Shown here piece after piece: positions 11,576-21,324 of a stretch of DNA of 64,000 nt. The notes under the pieces were generated by a model. The model was not told the DNA's origin. It saw only the letters and a program-made list of their open reading frames with translations, and did not search any database. The DNA lies in the NCBI RefSeq assembly GCF_905147045.1, contig NC_065916.1, positions 4,008,468 through 4,072,467 of the forward strand. Reading direction: 5' to 3'. Made by a program: the position numbers and the translations under genes. The stretch is from Nymphalis io. Its lineage: Eukaryota > Arthropoda > Insecta > Lepidoptera > Nymphalidae. Position 1 is the first letter of the stretch. The number at the start of each line of letters is the position of its first letter.

Positions 11576-12116
11576 CGAATATCAGATTTGATTATGTTTA
11601 CGTTACAATTATGACGATATATTTGTAAGGGTTTCGGTGCTTTCCATTTTATCAAGATGTGTATAAACAAAAACTATTTAAATATACATTAATCTGTACT
11701 AGCTTCTTAATGAAATTCACATGGTCTTGACGTAAATCTAGAAAACTATATATGAACTTTGCAGTAGTTTTATGGATAAGTTTATACTTACATTATAATT
11801 GATATTAAATTGTAGTAGGCGTTTATTTATGACAACAGTAGATATTTTGATGATGAAATGTTCCCAGGTAGGTAACCACTTAACAACAACATTATAGCCT
11901 CTTTATTTGTACCAGGCCAAACAAAGGGAATGCATTGAAGGAGATATTAATATGTATACCTACCTACCCATCCTCACAACTTTGCTTTAATTTCCATTGA
12001 TATATATTATTGGTGGAGGTGGATAGTTAGATACATTATTACAATATAGATCGCGGCCGCCACAGTGCTGACCGCTGAACATAAATATCTCCAGATGGAT
12101 AAGTACATAAAATAAG
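11576..12116. other. Non-repetitive DNA at the rDNA border
   Basis: Spacer repeats stop at about 11575 and AT-rich sequence of no recognised type follows. I see no coding frame, SINE head or ribosomal sequence in it. It is the point where the rDNA array meets other chromosomal DNA. Confidence 0.5.
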
Positions 12117-12125
12117 AAAACATAC

Positions 12126-12161
12126 CTGTGGGTATCCTCGAACGTTCATCCCACTTCTGAT
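12126..12161 (-). repeat. 36-bp inverted repeat, left copy (possible exon fragment)
   Basis: This is the exact reverse complement of 15421-15456. On the minus strand it reads as 12 codons including the peptide RSGMNVRGYPQ and is followed at once by GTATGT, a good splice donor. The codons upstream stay open. The gene it came from is not recognised. Confidence 0.6.
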
Positions 12162-12863
12162 GTTGAAAGTCACTAGCAGGAACAGATATTTAATGGGTGA
12201 ATCCGAACTTTCCAAATGAATTGTAGGAAAACACAATCAAATCTATTAACAGTTATTATTTTAAAATGTCACAGACACAATTCACACGGGACACACTCTC
12301 ATTCGCTGTCGCCCCCGATCGAATGACTCTTAGCAACGCGACACTAACAAACTTAATCGCAATGGATTACAAAAATAACACAGTATGACACCAATAGACC
12401 GAACACACGATAGCAAAAAGAGACCTGTCTACCGTCCACTCTCCTTTTAATACAATTCCTCCCACTACTACCCTCCTATATTCCTACAAACGCTAACAGA
12501 CGGCCATTCTGCTATTGGAATGTCCCCATTCCAAATAATGCTCGGCCATTCGAATTAGAGTATGACCACATACGACAAATTTTAGAGTACATGTATATTT
12601 TATATATTAAGTTTTAAGATAAGATATTTAATTAAATAAATTTAGGTAGAAAACCCGAGTTACATTGAATGAAAAGTAAATTATATAATAAAAAAATAAG
12701 TAAAAATCAAAAGTAAATATTACAGTAAATACCTAGTATACCGTACTTGAGTTTTAACACATTTATTTAAATGATAATCATAGAATATAGTTAATTTCTG
12801 AGTCTATCAAATAGTTACGTTTACACATTTATTTAAATAACAATCTTGATAGGTGGGTTGATA
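12162..12863. other. Unassigned AT-rich stretch
   Basis: No convincing gene. 12250-12480 is richer in C and could be a transposon fragment or promoter-like region, but nothing identifies it. The rest is AT-rich. Confidence 0.4.
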
Positions 12864-12916
12864 ATTTCAAGTTTTGATCAAACATTAAGAAACATTTAAA
12901 ATGATACAATCACTTT
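12864..12916 (-). mobile_element. Antisense 5' fragment of the Zenon-like LINE
   Basis: About 50 bp match the reverse complement of 18281-18331 and of the same place in the second copy near 29220-29270, with one or two differences. In those copies it lies just before the endonuclease frame. It ends exactly where the RTE fragment begins at 12917, so the two truncated LINEs are joined head to head. Confidence 0.75.
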
Positions 12917-15304
12917 AACGCGAAGCTGGGCAAACGATTCGGTGATGAGTTAAAGGTGGGACCTCATGGAATTGGAGACCGCAACCTTCGGGGCCAGATG
13001 TTGGCCGACTTTATGGAGAAGGAGGGACTCTTTATGATGAACTCCTTTTTCAAGAAGCCAGGTCAGCGTAAATGGACCTGGGTGAGCCCTGATGGGAAAA
13101 CCAAGAATGAGATAGACTTCATCTTGTCGACGAGAAGACAAATATTTAATGACGTCTCCGTGATCAATGCAGTCAAAGCTGGGAGCGATCACAGACTCGT
13201 AAGAGGCTCGTTAAATATCAATGTTAAACTCCAGAGGTCCCGACTGATGAAGTCTACGCTCCGACCATCACCTCTTCAAATCCGAAATCTCGAAGCCTTT
13301 CAGCTCGAACTCCAAAACCGATTCGATTGCCTAGCAGACTGCGAGGAAGTGGACACATACAACGACAGGCTTGTGGAAACTGTCCGTACGGCTGGGTCTA
13401 AGACCTTCAAGACCAGCCGTACAAAAGGAACCAAAAAGATCTCTGCCTCTACCCTACGGCTTATGGAGGAAAGACGGAAAATGATTCTGACGTCCCCAGC
13501 TGATGCTGCCGGCTATCGGCTGATCAACAGACAGATTTCAAAGTCTCTAACTCGCGACACTCGCCAATTTAATACAATGCGCATTAAAGAGGCCATCGAG
13601 CGGAACAAAGGCTCTAAAGTGTTCGCCAGAGATCTGTCTGTTGGTCAGAGTCAACTGACAACTGGCAGAATAGTCACTGTTGGAAGAGGTTGAGAAGTTC
13701 TTCGGTCAGCTGTACACGACAGCTCAATCACCTGTCAGTAGTCATGCTGCAGATCCCAGAGCAAGACTAACCCGACACTACACTGAAGATTTTCAGGACG
13801 TCAGTCTTTTCGAGATTAGAATGGCTCTCGGACAACTCAAAAACAACAAGGCACCTGGTGATGATGGTATTACAGCCGAGCTTCTGAAGGCGGGTGGTAC
13901 ACCGATTCTCAGGGCTCTTCAGAGGCTTTTTAACTCCGTCATTGCCAAAGGTCAACGCCAAAAGCATGGCACAGAAGTGTGGTGGTACTTTTCTTTAAGA
14001 AGGGTGATAAAACCCTTCTGAAGAATTACAGGCCCATCTCACTGCTGAGTCATGTTTACAAGTTGTTTTCGAGAGTCATTACGAATCGTCTCGAGCAAAG
14101 GCTTGACGACTTCCAGCCACCCGAACAAGCCGGATTCCGGAAAGGCTTTAGCACCATAGACCACATACATACGCTGCGGCAAGTTATACAGAAGACTGAG
14201 GAGTATAACCAGCCACTTTGCTTAGCGTTTGTGGACTATGAGAAAGCCTTTGATTCGATCGAAACCTGGGCCGTGCTGAATTCTCTTCAAAGGTGCCAAA
14301 TTGATTGTCGGTATATCAGGGTGTTAAAGTGCTTGTACGAGAACGCCACCATGTCGATCCGACTCCAGGATCGGAACTCAAAACCTATCCAACTGCAGAG
14401 AGGTGTAAGACAGGGAGACGTGATATCTCCGAAACTGTTTACCGCTGCATTGGAAGATGTTTTCAAGCTTCTGGACTGGAACGGACTTGGCATCAATATC
14501 AACGGCGAGTACATCACTCATCTTCGATTTGCCGATGACATCGTAATTATGGCCGAGACCTTGGAAGACCTCGGCACTATGCTCGATGACCTCAGCAGGG
14601 TTTCCCAACAAGTGGGTCTAAAAATGAACATGGACAAGACGAAAATCATGTCGAACATCCATGTTGCACCCACTCAAGTCAAGGTTGGAAATTCTGCACT
14701 CGAAGTTGTAGACAACTATGTCTACCTAGGTCAGACCATCCAACTAGGTAGGTCCAACTTCGAGAAAGAGGTCAATCGTCGAATTCAACTCGGCTGGGCA
14801 GCGTTCGGGAAGCTACACAATATCTTCTCATCCCAAATACCGCAGTGTCTCAAGTCGAAAGTCTTCGACCAGTGTGTGTTGCCAGTGATGACTTATGGAT
14901 CAGAGACGTGGTCGCTCACAATGGGCCTCATAAGAAGGCTCAAGGTCACTCAAAGGGCAATGGAGAGGGCTATGCTCGGAGTTTCCTGCGAGATCGAATC
15001 AGAACTGATGAAATCCGCAGGCGAACCAAAGTAACCAACATAGCCCGAAGAATTGATAAATTGAAGTGGCAGTGGGCGGGGCACATTGCTCGCAGAACCG
15101 ACGGCCGCTGGGGCAGAAAGGTTCTCGAGTGGCGACCACGAACCGGAAGACGCAGCGTGGCAGGCCCCCTACAAGGTGGACCGACGACTTAGAACGAGTC
15201 GCGGGAAGCCGTTGGATGCGGGCAGCGCAAGATCGGCCAACGTGGAAATCCTTGGGGGAGGCCTTTGTCCAGTAGTGGACGTCTTTCGGCTGGTGATGAT
15301 GTGC
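12917..15304 (+). mobile_element. RTE-type LINE, 5'-truncated and decayed
   Basis: It begins inside the endonuclease domain at the codons for FNAKLG (normally GDFNAKLG). It runs through the reverse transcriptase and the short conserved C-terminal region, and ends just after the last codons with a short TGATGATG tail, as RTE elements do. No target duplication could be identified. Confidence 0.85.
12919..15275 (+). pseudogene. RTE endonuclease-reverse transcriptase, broken by frameshifts
   Basis: Coding similarity runs through at least four frame segments: 12919-13693 (end of the endonuclease, with NEIDFIL and SDHRLV), 13680-14021 (start of the RT, APGDDGITAELLKAG), 13979-15034 (RT core with FVDYEKAFDSIE, RGVRQGDVISPKLF and the catalytic FADD box near 14528), then about 14995-15160 and 15160-15275 (C-terminal GHIARR and RGRPPTRW motifs of RTE proteins). 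The shifts near 13685, 13975, 14990 and 15160 show it cannot make a full protein. The N-terminal half of the endonuclease is absent. Confidence 0.85.
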
Positions 15305-15572
15305 TAATTTTGTTTTTTTAGTTCCTATTTAGTTTATTTTGTGATTTGCTCATGTTAAGATTATTTGAATAAATAGAGGTTAGGATTGTTATTGTCTTAA
15401 TTTGATCTTACCTTTATAAGATCAGAAGTGGGATGAACGTTCGAGGATACCCACAGTTTAGGTCTGATGTCTGAATCGATCAGGGCAAGTGATTACTGAA
15501 TTAAATATTTCCCGAAATTATTTTTTTTTTTAAAAAAAGAGACAATCCCATGAAATGAAGAGTAAAATCGAA
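15305..15572. other. Short unassigned spacer with the second 36-bp repeat copy
   Basis: AT-rich flank of the RTE fragment. It contains the right-hand 36-bp inverted repeat at 15421-15456, here preceded by a TTATAAG that could be a splice acceptor, and then the A/T-rich 5' border of the Zenon-like LINE. Confidence 0.5.
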
Positions 15573-15573
15573 T

Positions 15574-15649
15574 AGCAGGCCGTGTCCCGATGGCGGCAAA
15601 CGGTAGCTTCATTATGCGACGTATAAGCAGGCCGTGCTCCGATGGTGAC
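15574..15649 (+). repeat. LINE 5' UTR tandem monomers, first part
   Basis: Monomers beginning AGCAGGCCGTG and containing GGCAAACGGTAGCT start at 15574 and 15626. The second is cut by the LTR insertion after GTGAC and resumes at 18025. If the insertion is removed the periods are 52, 52 and 59 bp (starts 15574, 15626, 18053, 18112). Tandem 5' UTR monomers in LINEs often carry an internal promoter; that role is inferred here. Confidence 0.8.
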
Positions 15650-15740
15650 TGGAACGTCAATCAAACACAGGAGCAAGATGGTGACTGATTTATTGCGAAT
15701 ATAAAAATACCTACATACAGTTATAATATAAAACCGTCCA
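15650..15740 (-). repeat. 3' LTR of Gypsy copy A (91 bp)
   Basis: It differs from the 5' LTR at 17929-18019 by one base (ACATACAG here against ACATACGG on the other side, plus-strand reading). In its own sense it has a TATA-like TTTTATATTATAA and a CAATAAAT polyadenylation signal, so the short LTR holds the basic transcription signals. Confidence 0.88.
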
Positions 15741-16134
15741 TTTTCCCCCTTTTTAAATTACTTAAACACTTAAAGTATAGCTATAACAGTAAAGTTTATA
15801 TTCTTATTAATTAACAAACAGTATTTAAACAATATTTAACGGTATAAAAACTACATCTAGGTTCTAGGTACATATATACGTATGTATGTATATACAATTA
15901 TACATGTATTATAATATATATATACTTAAACTAACTAAACAAACAAACACCTCTTAAAATTACGTTTAACAATGTTTTTTTATTCTGCGGTTATAAGCGC
16001 GCAAATCTCTAGCAGTAGCATTCGGAGGGGGAGGCGTCGGGGGACGCGGTCCAGGTGACAATGAACGTGTCTCCGGGCCACTGTCCTCGGCTTCCCCTGC
16101 CGCGTCCTCAAGCCTCTCCTCCTCAGCCTCACTA

Positions 16135-17892
16135 TCAGCCGTATAAAGGGGGACCGTTATCCGTAACTAGTTGCGATGGAAGCCCGAATCTCGCAAAAAT
16201 AGTTCTTAAAACGGAAATGGTCGAATCTGCGTCCGTTCGTAACATACATACAACTTCCAGCCACTTGGAGTGCGCGTCGATTAATATTAAATATTTTTTT
16301 CCTGCACATTCAGCGAAGTCCGCATGTAAGCGTTGCCACGGATGAAGAGGAAATTCCCACGGATGCAAAGTAGCCCGCGGGGGTGCGTCTCGAACCATGC
16401 GACACGCTTCGCAATTCCGACACAAATTTTCTATATCCCTATCAATATTAGGCCAATAGATATAACTTCTTGATACATTTTTCATTTTATTTATACCAAG
16501 ATGACCTTCGTGTATTTCTTTCAAGATCTTTTTACGTAATTGTGGCGGTACTATGATTCTATATTTATAAATTAAACAACCTAATTCTAAAACAATTTCG
16601 TTTTTCCTACTAAAATAAGCTTTTTCTTCCTCGCATTTCGTATAAGACGGCCATCCAAACAACACATAACCAACGACCTTATTTAATAATGGATCTTTCT
16701 TTGTTTCGCGACTAATATCTTTAAAATTAATGGGTAAGTTATCGTCTATTATATTGATATAACTTAACGGCGCAGGCGATGATGATCGGTGTTCGCACGG
16801 CAGGGGTAAGCGGGATAACGCATCGGCCGGACTGTTCTCGCACGAACGCACAAATTCTACCGAAAATTCGTAAGCCGATAACCGCGCCGCCCAGCGCTGC
16901 AAGCGACTTGCAGCCGTTTGAGGGATACCGCATTTTGGACTAAAAATGTAACTTAACGGTTGATGATCCGTTCGTAGTACAAATCGTCTACCGAAAAGAT
17001 ATTGATGATGTTTAATAATCCCAAAAAAGATAGCTAACGCTTCTTTATCAAGTTGGCTATAATTAATTTCTGCACTATTAAGCGTGCGCGACACACAGCT
17101 CACGGGGCGCTCGCTGCCGTCCGGGTAGCGGTGCGCGAGAACGGCGCCCAGCCCGTACGCGCTGCTATCCACCGACAACACCAACGGCCGGCCCTCTTCG
17201 TAGTGTGCCAGCACCTTATCCCCTGTCAATACACTCTTAGCCTTAGAAAAAGCCGCTTCACAATCCGCGTTCCAATTCCATTCAACATTTTTTTTTAGTA
17301 AACTATGTAAGGGATGTAAAATTATACTAAGATTTTGAATGAATTTACCATAATAGTTTAGCATTCCTAAAAAACTCTTTAACTGAGTAACATTTTCCGG
17401 TCGTGGCGCATCGCATATAGCTGATATTTTTTTATTATCGGGGTGCAAGCCTAATCTATCTATAATAAAGCCTAAATATTTGACGTTAAATTTCAAGAAA
17501 CTACATTTGTTTAATTTTACCGTGAAACCCATAGACCGTAACCGTTCCAGCACAGCTCGTAAATTACTCATATGTATTTGTCTATTAGAACCTGTCACAC
17601 AAATATCATCTAAAAACACTACCGTACCGGGAACCCCTCGGAGCGTCTCTTCCATAATTTTTTGAAATTTTTCCGGTATACATGATAACCCGAAAGGTGT
17701 GCGGCGATATACGAAGGTGCCGATATGAGTAGTGATCGCGGTATAAGGTTGAGATTCCTCTGATAAAAGGACTTGTTGATATGAGTGTTTCAAGTCAATT
17801 TTTGAAAACTCCTCACCCCCACTCAATGCTGCAAACAATTCCTCTATACGAGGCAAAGGGTAATAATCACGTTTTAATTTCGGGTTTATTTT
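16135..17892 (-). pseudogene. pol: Gypsy pol, copy A: RT, RNase H and partial integrase
   Basis: Reading leftwards from 17892: RT with the RTPFGLSCIPEKFQ block and FLDD catalytic box, RNase H with SVDSSAYGLGA and LRTDHQPLSY, then an integrase zinc domain (HEGHLG...CRNCEAC) and the first part of the integrase core up to VTDNG. The frame then stops at 16135. A proline- and glutamate-rich tail continues in another frame to about 15970, so the integrase lost its last third, including the third catalytic acidic residue, in both copies. The RT amino end is missing through the internal deletion. Motifs resemble the Mag/K02A2.6-type Gypsy lineage. The frame is open beyond 17892 only by chance through the LTR. 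Confidence 0.88.
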
Positions 17893-17928
17893 AAATAATC
17901 GCGTGGTATGTAACCGACTCGTCGCCAG

Positions 17929-18019
17929 TGGAACGTCAATCAAACACAGGAGCAAGATGGTGACTGATTTATTGCGAATATAAAAATACCTACATACGGT
18001 TATAATATAAAACCGTCCA
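17929..18019 (-). repeat. 5' LTR of Gypsy copy A (91 bp)
   Basis: This is the partner of 15650-15740 and identical except for one base. It is followed on the plus strand by the GTGAC target duplication, and on the inside by the primer binding site. Confidence 0.88.
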
Positions 18020-18024
18020 GTGAC

Positions 18025-18147
18025 AAACGGTAGCTTCGTTATGTGACGTATTAGCAGGCCGTGTTCCGATGGTGACAAACGGTAGCTTACCTCGACTATG
18101 TGCTGTTAATAAGCAGGCCGTGTCCCGAGGGCGGCAAACGGTAGCTC
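18025..18147 (+). repeat. LINE 5' UTR tandem monomers, second part
   Basis: Continuation of the monomers interrupted at 15649, with starts at 18053 and 18112. The last is partial and leads into about 130 bp of unique 5' UTR before the endonuclease frame. Confidence 0.8.
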
Positions 18148-18283
18148 AAGTTCATTAAGCTTGACACAATGTACGTCCAAATAAGAATGAAGTGATATCT
18201 AGTTTATTAGTGTAGTGATTACCAGTGAAGTGCGTTATTAGTGTTTCTGACATTAACGGAATAACTATTGATTAATTAAGTGA

Positions 18284-20297
18284 TTGTATCATTTTAAATG
18301 TTTCTTAATGTTTGATCAAAACTTGAAATTCAGCGTTCAGCGTCGTTCAGCGGTGCACACCCCCACCATACCCACGCTGTTTGAGGTCGAGTTCTCTAAC
18401 ATCCGAGGACTCCACGCTAACCTCAACGCTGTCCACCACCATCTCGAGACAGCACGGCCAGCAATGTTGTTTCTCACGGAGACGCAAATACTCCGCCCTG
18501 CCGACACCAGCTACCTTAACTATCCCTGCTACATGCTTGAAGAATCTTTTAAAGCGAAAGCCGGAGTATGCTTGTTCGTCAGGGCGGATGTTTGTTGTCA
18601 CCGATTGCGCTGCTTGGAGGACCCCTCCTTCTCCATGTTGGTGGTACGTGTGGACCTGGTTCGTCAGAGTCGAGTCTACGTGTGCCTCTACAGATCCCAC
18701 AATGGTGACTTGGAGACAAGCCGATTATTCGACCATCTTAGTCGGGTGGCAGATGCTGCGCAAGAGCAAACTGCTCTTGCGCAGCATCTGCCACCTAACG
18801 CGGAATTGGTGTTTTTGGGGGATTTTAATGCTCACCATGAATCATGGTTGAAATCCCTCAAAACTGACCATGCTGGAAGAACTGCTCATGCTTTTGCTCT
18901 CACACACGACTTGACCCAACTAGTTGATCAGCCCACCAGGATCCCAGACATTGATGGGCAAGCGCCTTCCCTACTGGATCTTCTGCTGACTTCTCACCCG
19001 GTGGAATATCAGGTTGTGGTTCAAGCTCCACTTGGTTCTTCGGATCACGGCCTTATATCTACCAAAGTGCCACAGGCCAAGCTGCCGCCATCAGCGGTAT
19101 GCAAACGTCGCGATTGGCACTATAAGTCGGCAGATTGGGACGGTATGCGCGATTACTATGCGTCAGTCCCTTGGAAGGAACGTTGCTTCAGTGGGAATGA
19201 CCGACAGCTAGTGCCGCTGCTGTTGCTGATGAGATCATGTTAGGAATGGAATACTACATTCCTAGCTCAGATCTCATCAATAGGGGTACGCGTAACCGTT
19301 GGTTCACTCGTGAATGTGCCGACGCTGTATCATCTAAGCAGGCGGCATATCGCGCGTGGATCAACGGCTGCATTAGCGGGGCATTTAACATTGACTCACT
19401 GAAAGCAAACTACAATAAAAATTCCAAGTCCTGTAGGAAAGCATACACGAGAGCGGATGCTCAGCGCATTGTACAGATTGGTCATGACCTTATTTCGCAT
19501 CCTAGGGGCTCCCGTAGCTTCTGGCGTCTGACCAAGTCTGTGCAAAACAATTTCTGCCAACCTTCGCTGCCACCGCTCAGAAATCCGGACGGATCGCTAG
19601 CTCACAGTCCGCAGGCGAAAGCCGACCTCCTGACTAAACTCTTTGCCGACAACTCTGTGATCGATGATTGTAGTGCGCAGCCACCAACAATACCTTCATG
19701 TGGCCACACGATGCCTGACATCAAAATCAGGCAACGCGATGTGCGTGCGGAGCTGCAATCACTTGATATACGGAAAGCTAGCGGTCCTGATGGAATACCA
19801 GCCATTGTGCTGAAGAAGTGCGCGGCGGAGCTGTCTCCTGTGTTAACGCGCCTGTTCCAACTTTCTCTCTCTTCGGGATGTGTGCTGGAGGCTTGGAGAA
19901 GAGCTAATGTGCAAGCGGTTCCCAAAAAAGGGGATCAGTCTGACCCGGCAAATTATCGACCAATAGTTATCACCTCAGTACTTTGTAAGGTGATGGAACG
20001 GATACTAAACAACCAACTGATCCATTACCTAGAAGATCACTGTCTAATTAATGATCGTCAGTACGGGTTTCGACCAAAACGGTCCACAGGTGATCTTCTA
20101 GCGTACGTAACAAACCTCTGGGGTGAAGCTATCGACAAGCATGGAGAATCGTTGGCTGTCAGCCTCAATATCTCCAAAACTTTCGACAGGGTCTGGCACA
20201 GAAGTCTTCTCTCCAAGCTGCCGGCATATGGTCTGCTTGCTCAGTTATGCACCTGGATTGCCAGCTTCCGACACAAGCGTAGCCTTCGTGTTTTAGT
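18284..20297 (+). pseudogene. Zenon-like LINE endonuclease-RT, copy A, frameshifted and 3'-truncated
   Basis: The first frame (to 19243) has an APE endonuclease: EVEFSNIRGLHANL, LTETQ, FLGDFNAHHESW and SSDHGLI. A shift near 19200 moves the reading to the second frame (from about 19205), which carries the linker, the RT start (KASGPDGIPAIVLKK, PKKGDQSDPANYRP) and VSLNISKTFDRVWH. Similarity to copy B ends at 20297, before the catalytic YADD box, so the copy is dead. The shift near 19200 is shared with copy B and may be ancestral. No ORF1 or zinc-knuckle protein is seen upstream. A strong 51-bp hairpin lies inside the endonuclease frame at 18745-18795. Confidence 0.85.
18745..18795. repeat. Perfect 24-bp inverted repeat in the LINE endonuclease frame
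   Basis: Arms 18745-18768 and 18772-18795 are exact reverse complements with a 3-nt loop. The same structure is at 29684-29734 in copy B. It lies in frame and encodes the segment around ADAAQEQTALAQHL. Confidence 0.9.
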
Positions 20298-20350
20298 TTT
20301 AAATACATGTAAGTTTTTATTTAGTAATAAGGTTTGAATTAGCGACCCAC

Positions 20351-20539
20351 CTGTCGTCCTCTGCAAGTCCCGGGCGGACAGCCTCCGAAGGTGGGCCGTT
20401 CGTGTCCCGCGGCGTAGCCCCCCGGCCACGCTAGCAGCACCATGCCCTGCCGCAGTCCCGGCGGGAAGTGACCCAGGCCCAGCGACGCCGACTGTCCCGC
20501 GCGCACGCTGCCGCACGGGACGCGGTTGCGGTATATCTT
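20351..20539 (-). pseudogene. GTPBP1/2-family exon (13), only copy
   Basis: On the minus strand it encodes KIYRNRVPCGSVRAGQSASL and continues to GMVLLAWPGG...GTCRGRQ, matching the post-GTPase beta-barrel region of GTPBP1/GTPBP2 (RNRVPC...VRAGQSASLALG). It ends with CAG followed by GTGGGT, a good donor at 20350. A preceding acceptor is weak (TCCAAG next to a C-run). About 25 residues expected between this and exon 12 are not found. The frame is intact, but it is cut off from further 3' exons by the LINE fragment ending at 20297, so it may belong to a dead copy. Confidence 0.75.
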
Positions 20540-20605
20540 GGAGGGGGGGGGGGTTTTAAATATACGTCGCTGTATTCATCTCACAACTAACAGAACGCAA
20601 CGCAC

Positions 20606-20719
20606 CTATGATAAGTTCGTCGCCCTCGTAGAGTCGCCCTCGCGCGAGCAGTCCCCCCACAACGGGCCCGTCGAGTCCCCTACGTGGAAAATTTCGTCTA
20701 TTTGAAACTCGCACGCCTC
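20606..20719 (-). pseudogene. GTPBP1/2-family exon 12, copy A, one-base frameshift
   Basis: Encodes EACEFQIDEIFHVGDSTGP, then a single missing base in the GGGCCC run (near 20670) shifts the frame. The following VVGGLLARGRLYEGDELIIG is in the next frame. The copy at 32370-32484 has the extra base and is fully open. Donor (GGTGCG) and acceptor (TTACAG) are intact. Confidence 0.82.
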
Positions 20720-20799
20720 CTGTAAAGTGACATAAATTATAACATTTATAATTTAATAAAAAGGATACTAGTCAACTGCGCAACATATGGTTCACTCAC

Positions 20800-20921
20800 G
20801 TCCTCGGAGCGCTGCAGGTCGCGGCGCGGCGCCACCGCCAGCAGGCACGCGTGCAGCGCGTTGAGGCTGGCGCCGCGGACGCAGCTCACCGGGAACACGG
20901 CCACCCTGCCGGCCGACACTA
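20800..20921 (-). pseudogene. GTPBP1/2-family exon 11, copy A
   Basis: Encodes VSAGRVAVFPVSCVRGASLN and on to PRRDLQRSED, followed by donor GTGAGT. This copy keeps five residues (VRGAS) that are deleted in the copy at 32565-32671. It matches the PIF..SCVSGENL region of GTPBP1/2 proteins. It is part of the rearranged copy whose neighbour exon is inverted. Confidence 0.78.
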
Positions 20922-20949
20922 CTGTGATTTGCGTTCAACTATATATATA

Positions 20950-21050
20950 TATCTGATCCGAAACTAAGCAGAGCTTGTACTATGGCAACCAGACAACTGA
21001 TATACTATTGTATAGACAATTACACACAGACTCAGGTAAAACAGACATGT
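20950..21050 (-). mobile_element. SINE-2 fragment in a GTPase intron
   Basis: It matches the inner part of the second SINE family (CTGATCC...AAGCAGAGCTTGTAC...CAACTGATATACTA). It directly follows an AT repeat. The same fragment occurs at 32700-32790, as part of a duplicated block. Confidence 0.75.
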
Positions 21051-21081
21051 TAATGCATGGTATATATTGGTATTATTACAG

Positions 21082-21191
21082 AAACCGCTGTTAATAACTG
21101 ACGAGAATATGGCAAGGAACTGCGTTGCGCCGCAAAAGTCGATACTGGACACCATATACAATGTAGATAAGGAAATCAAAAAGGATGAGGA
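21082..21191 (+). pseudogene. GTPBP1/2-family exon 10, copy A, inverted
   Basis: On the plus strand, after a good acceptor (TATTATTACAG), it encodes KPLLITDENMARNC and on to DKEIKKDEE, with a GTGAGT donor. The other copy (32938-33020) lies on the minus strand like the rest of the gene, so this copy is inverted relative to its neighbouring exons. It is 27 bp longer than the minus-strand copy. Assignment to the GTPase rests on position next to exons 9 and 11 of copy B and on weak similarity to the PVL.. segment of GTPBP1. Confidence 0.6.
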
Positions 21192-21324
21192 GTGAGTAGC
21201 TTCACAAGCCTTTATTTAACCCGAAGTGTTTCTGGGTGAACTCTTATGTATGACCTTAAAACGAGTTCCATACTATTGGTAATGGTAATAGTATTGTCTA
21301 TAGCTACGCCAACCACCCTCGCTA

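Larger units (their letters stand above)
15650..18019 (-). mobile_element. Gypsy LTR retrotransposon, copy A, internally deleted
   Basis: A minus-strand Ty3/Gypsy element with 91-bp LTRs at both ends (TGG...CCA). It is flanked by GTGAC at 15645-15649 and 18020-18024, a 5-bp target duplication. A purine tract (AAAAAGGGGGAAAA in its own sense, 15741-15754) adjoins the 3' LTR. TGGCGACGAGTCGG, a tRNA-primer-type site, lies one base inside the 5' LTR. Compared with copy B it lacks 1,048 bp covering gag and the start of pol; the junction is near 17892. It sits in the 5' UTR of the Zenon-like LINE. Confidence 0.9.
15573..20297 (+). mobile_element. Zenon-like LINE, copy A, split by an LTR element
   Basis: The LINE's tandem-repeat 5' UTR starts at about 15573 and is interrupted at 15650-18019 by a Gypsy element. 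It then continues through the endonuclease and half of the reverse transcriptase until similarity to copy B stops at 20297. The 3' half is missing. Copy B (28959-32343) has the full 3' end. Assignment to the CR1/Zenon group rests on protein motifs only. Confidence 0.8.

Noticed and set aside
12050..12075. GCGGCCGC with CACAGTGCTG nearby, resembling cloning-vector polylinker
   Set aside because: The match to vector sequence is imperfect, flanking bases differ and the region continues as AT-rich genomic DNA; most likely coincidence.
17893..18078. Extension of the Gypsy pol frame through the LTR into the LINE 5' UTR
   Set aside because: The frame is open by chance after a deletion; the residues beyond the junction are LTR and 5' UTR sequence.
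20930..21060. Independent small gene on the minus strand (frame around 20964-21179)
   Set aside because: The frame crosses a SINE fragment and the antisense of the exon-10-like sequence; the plus-strand exon explains the conserved part.
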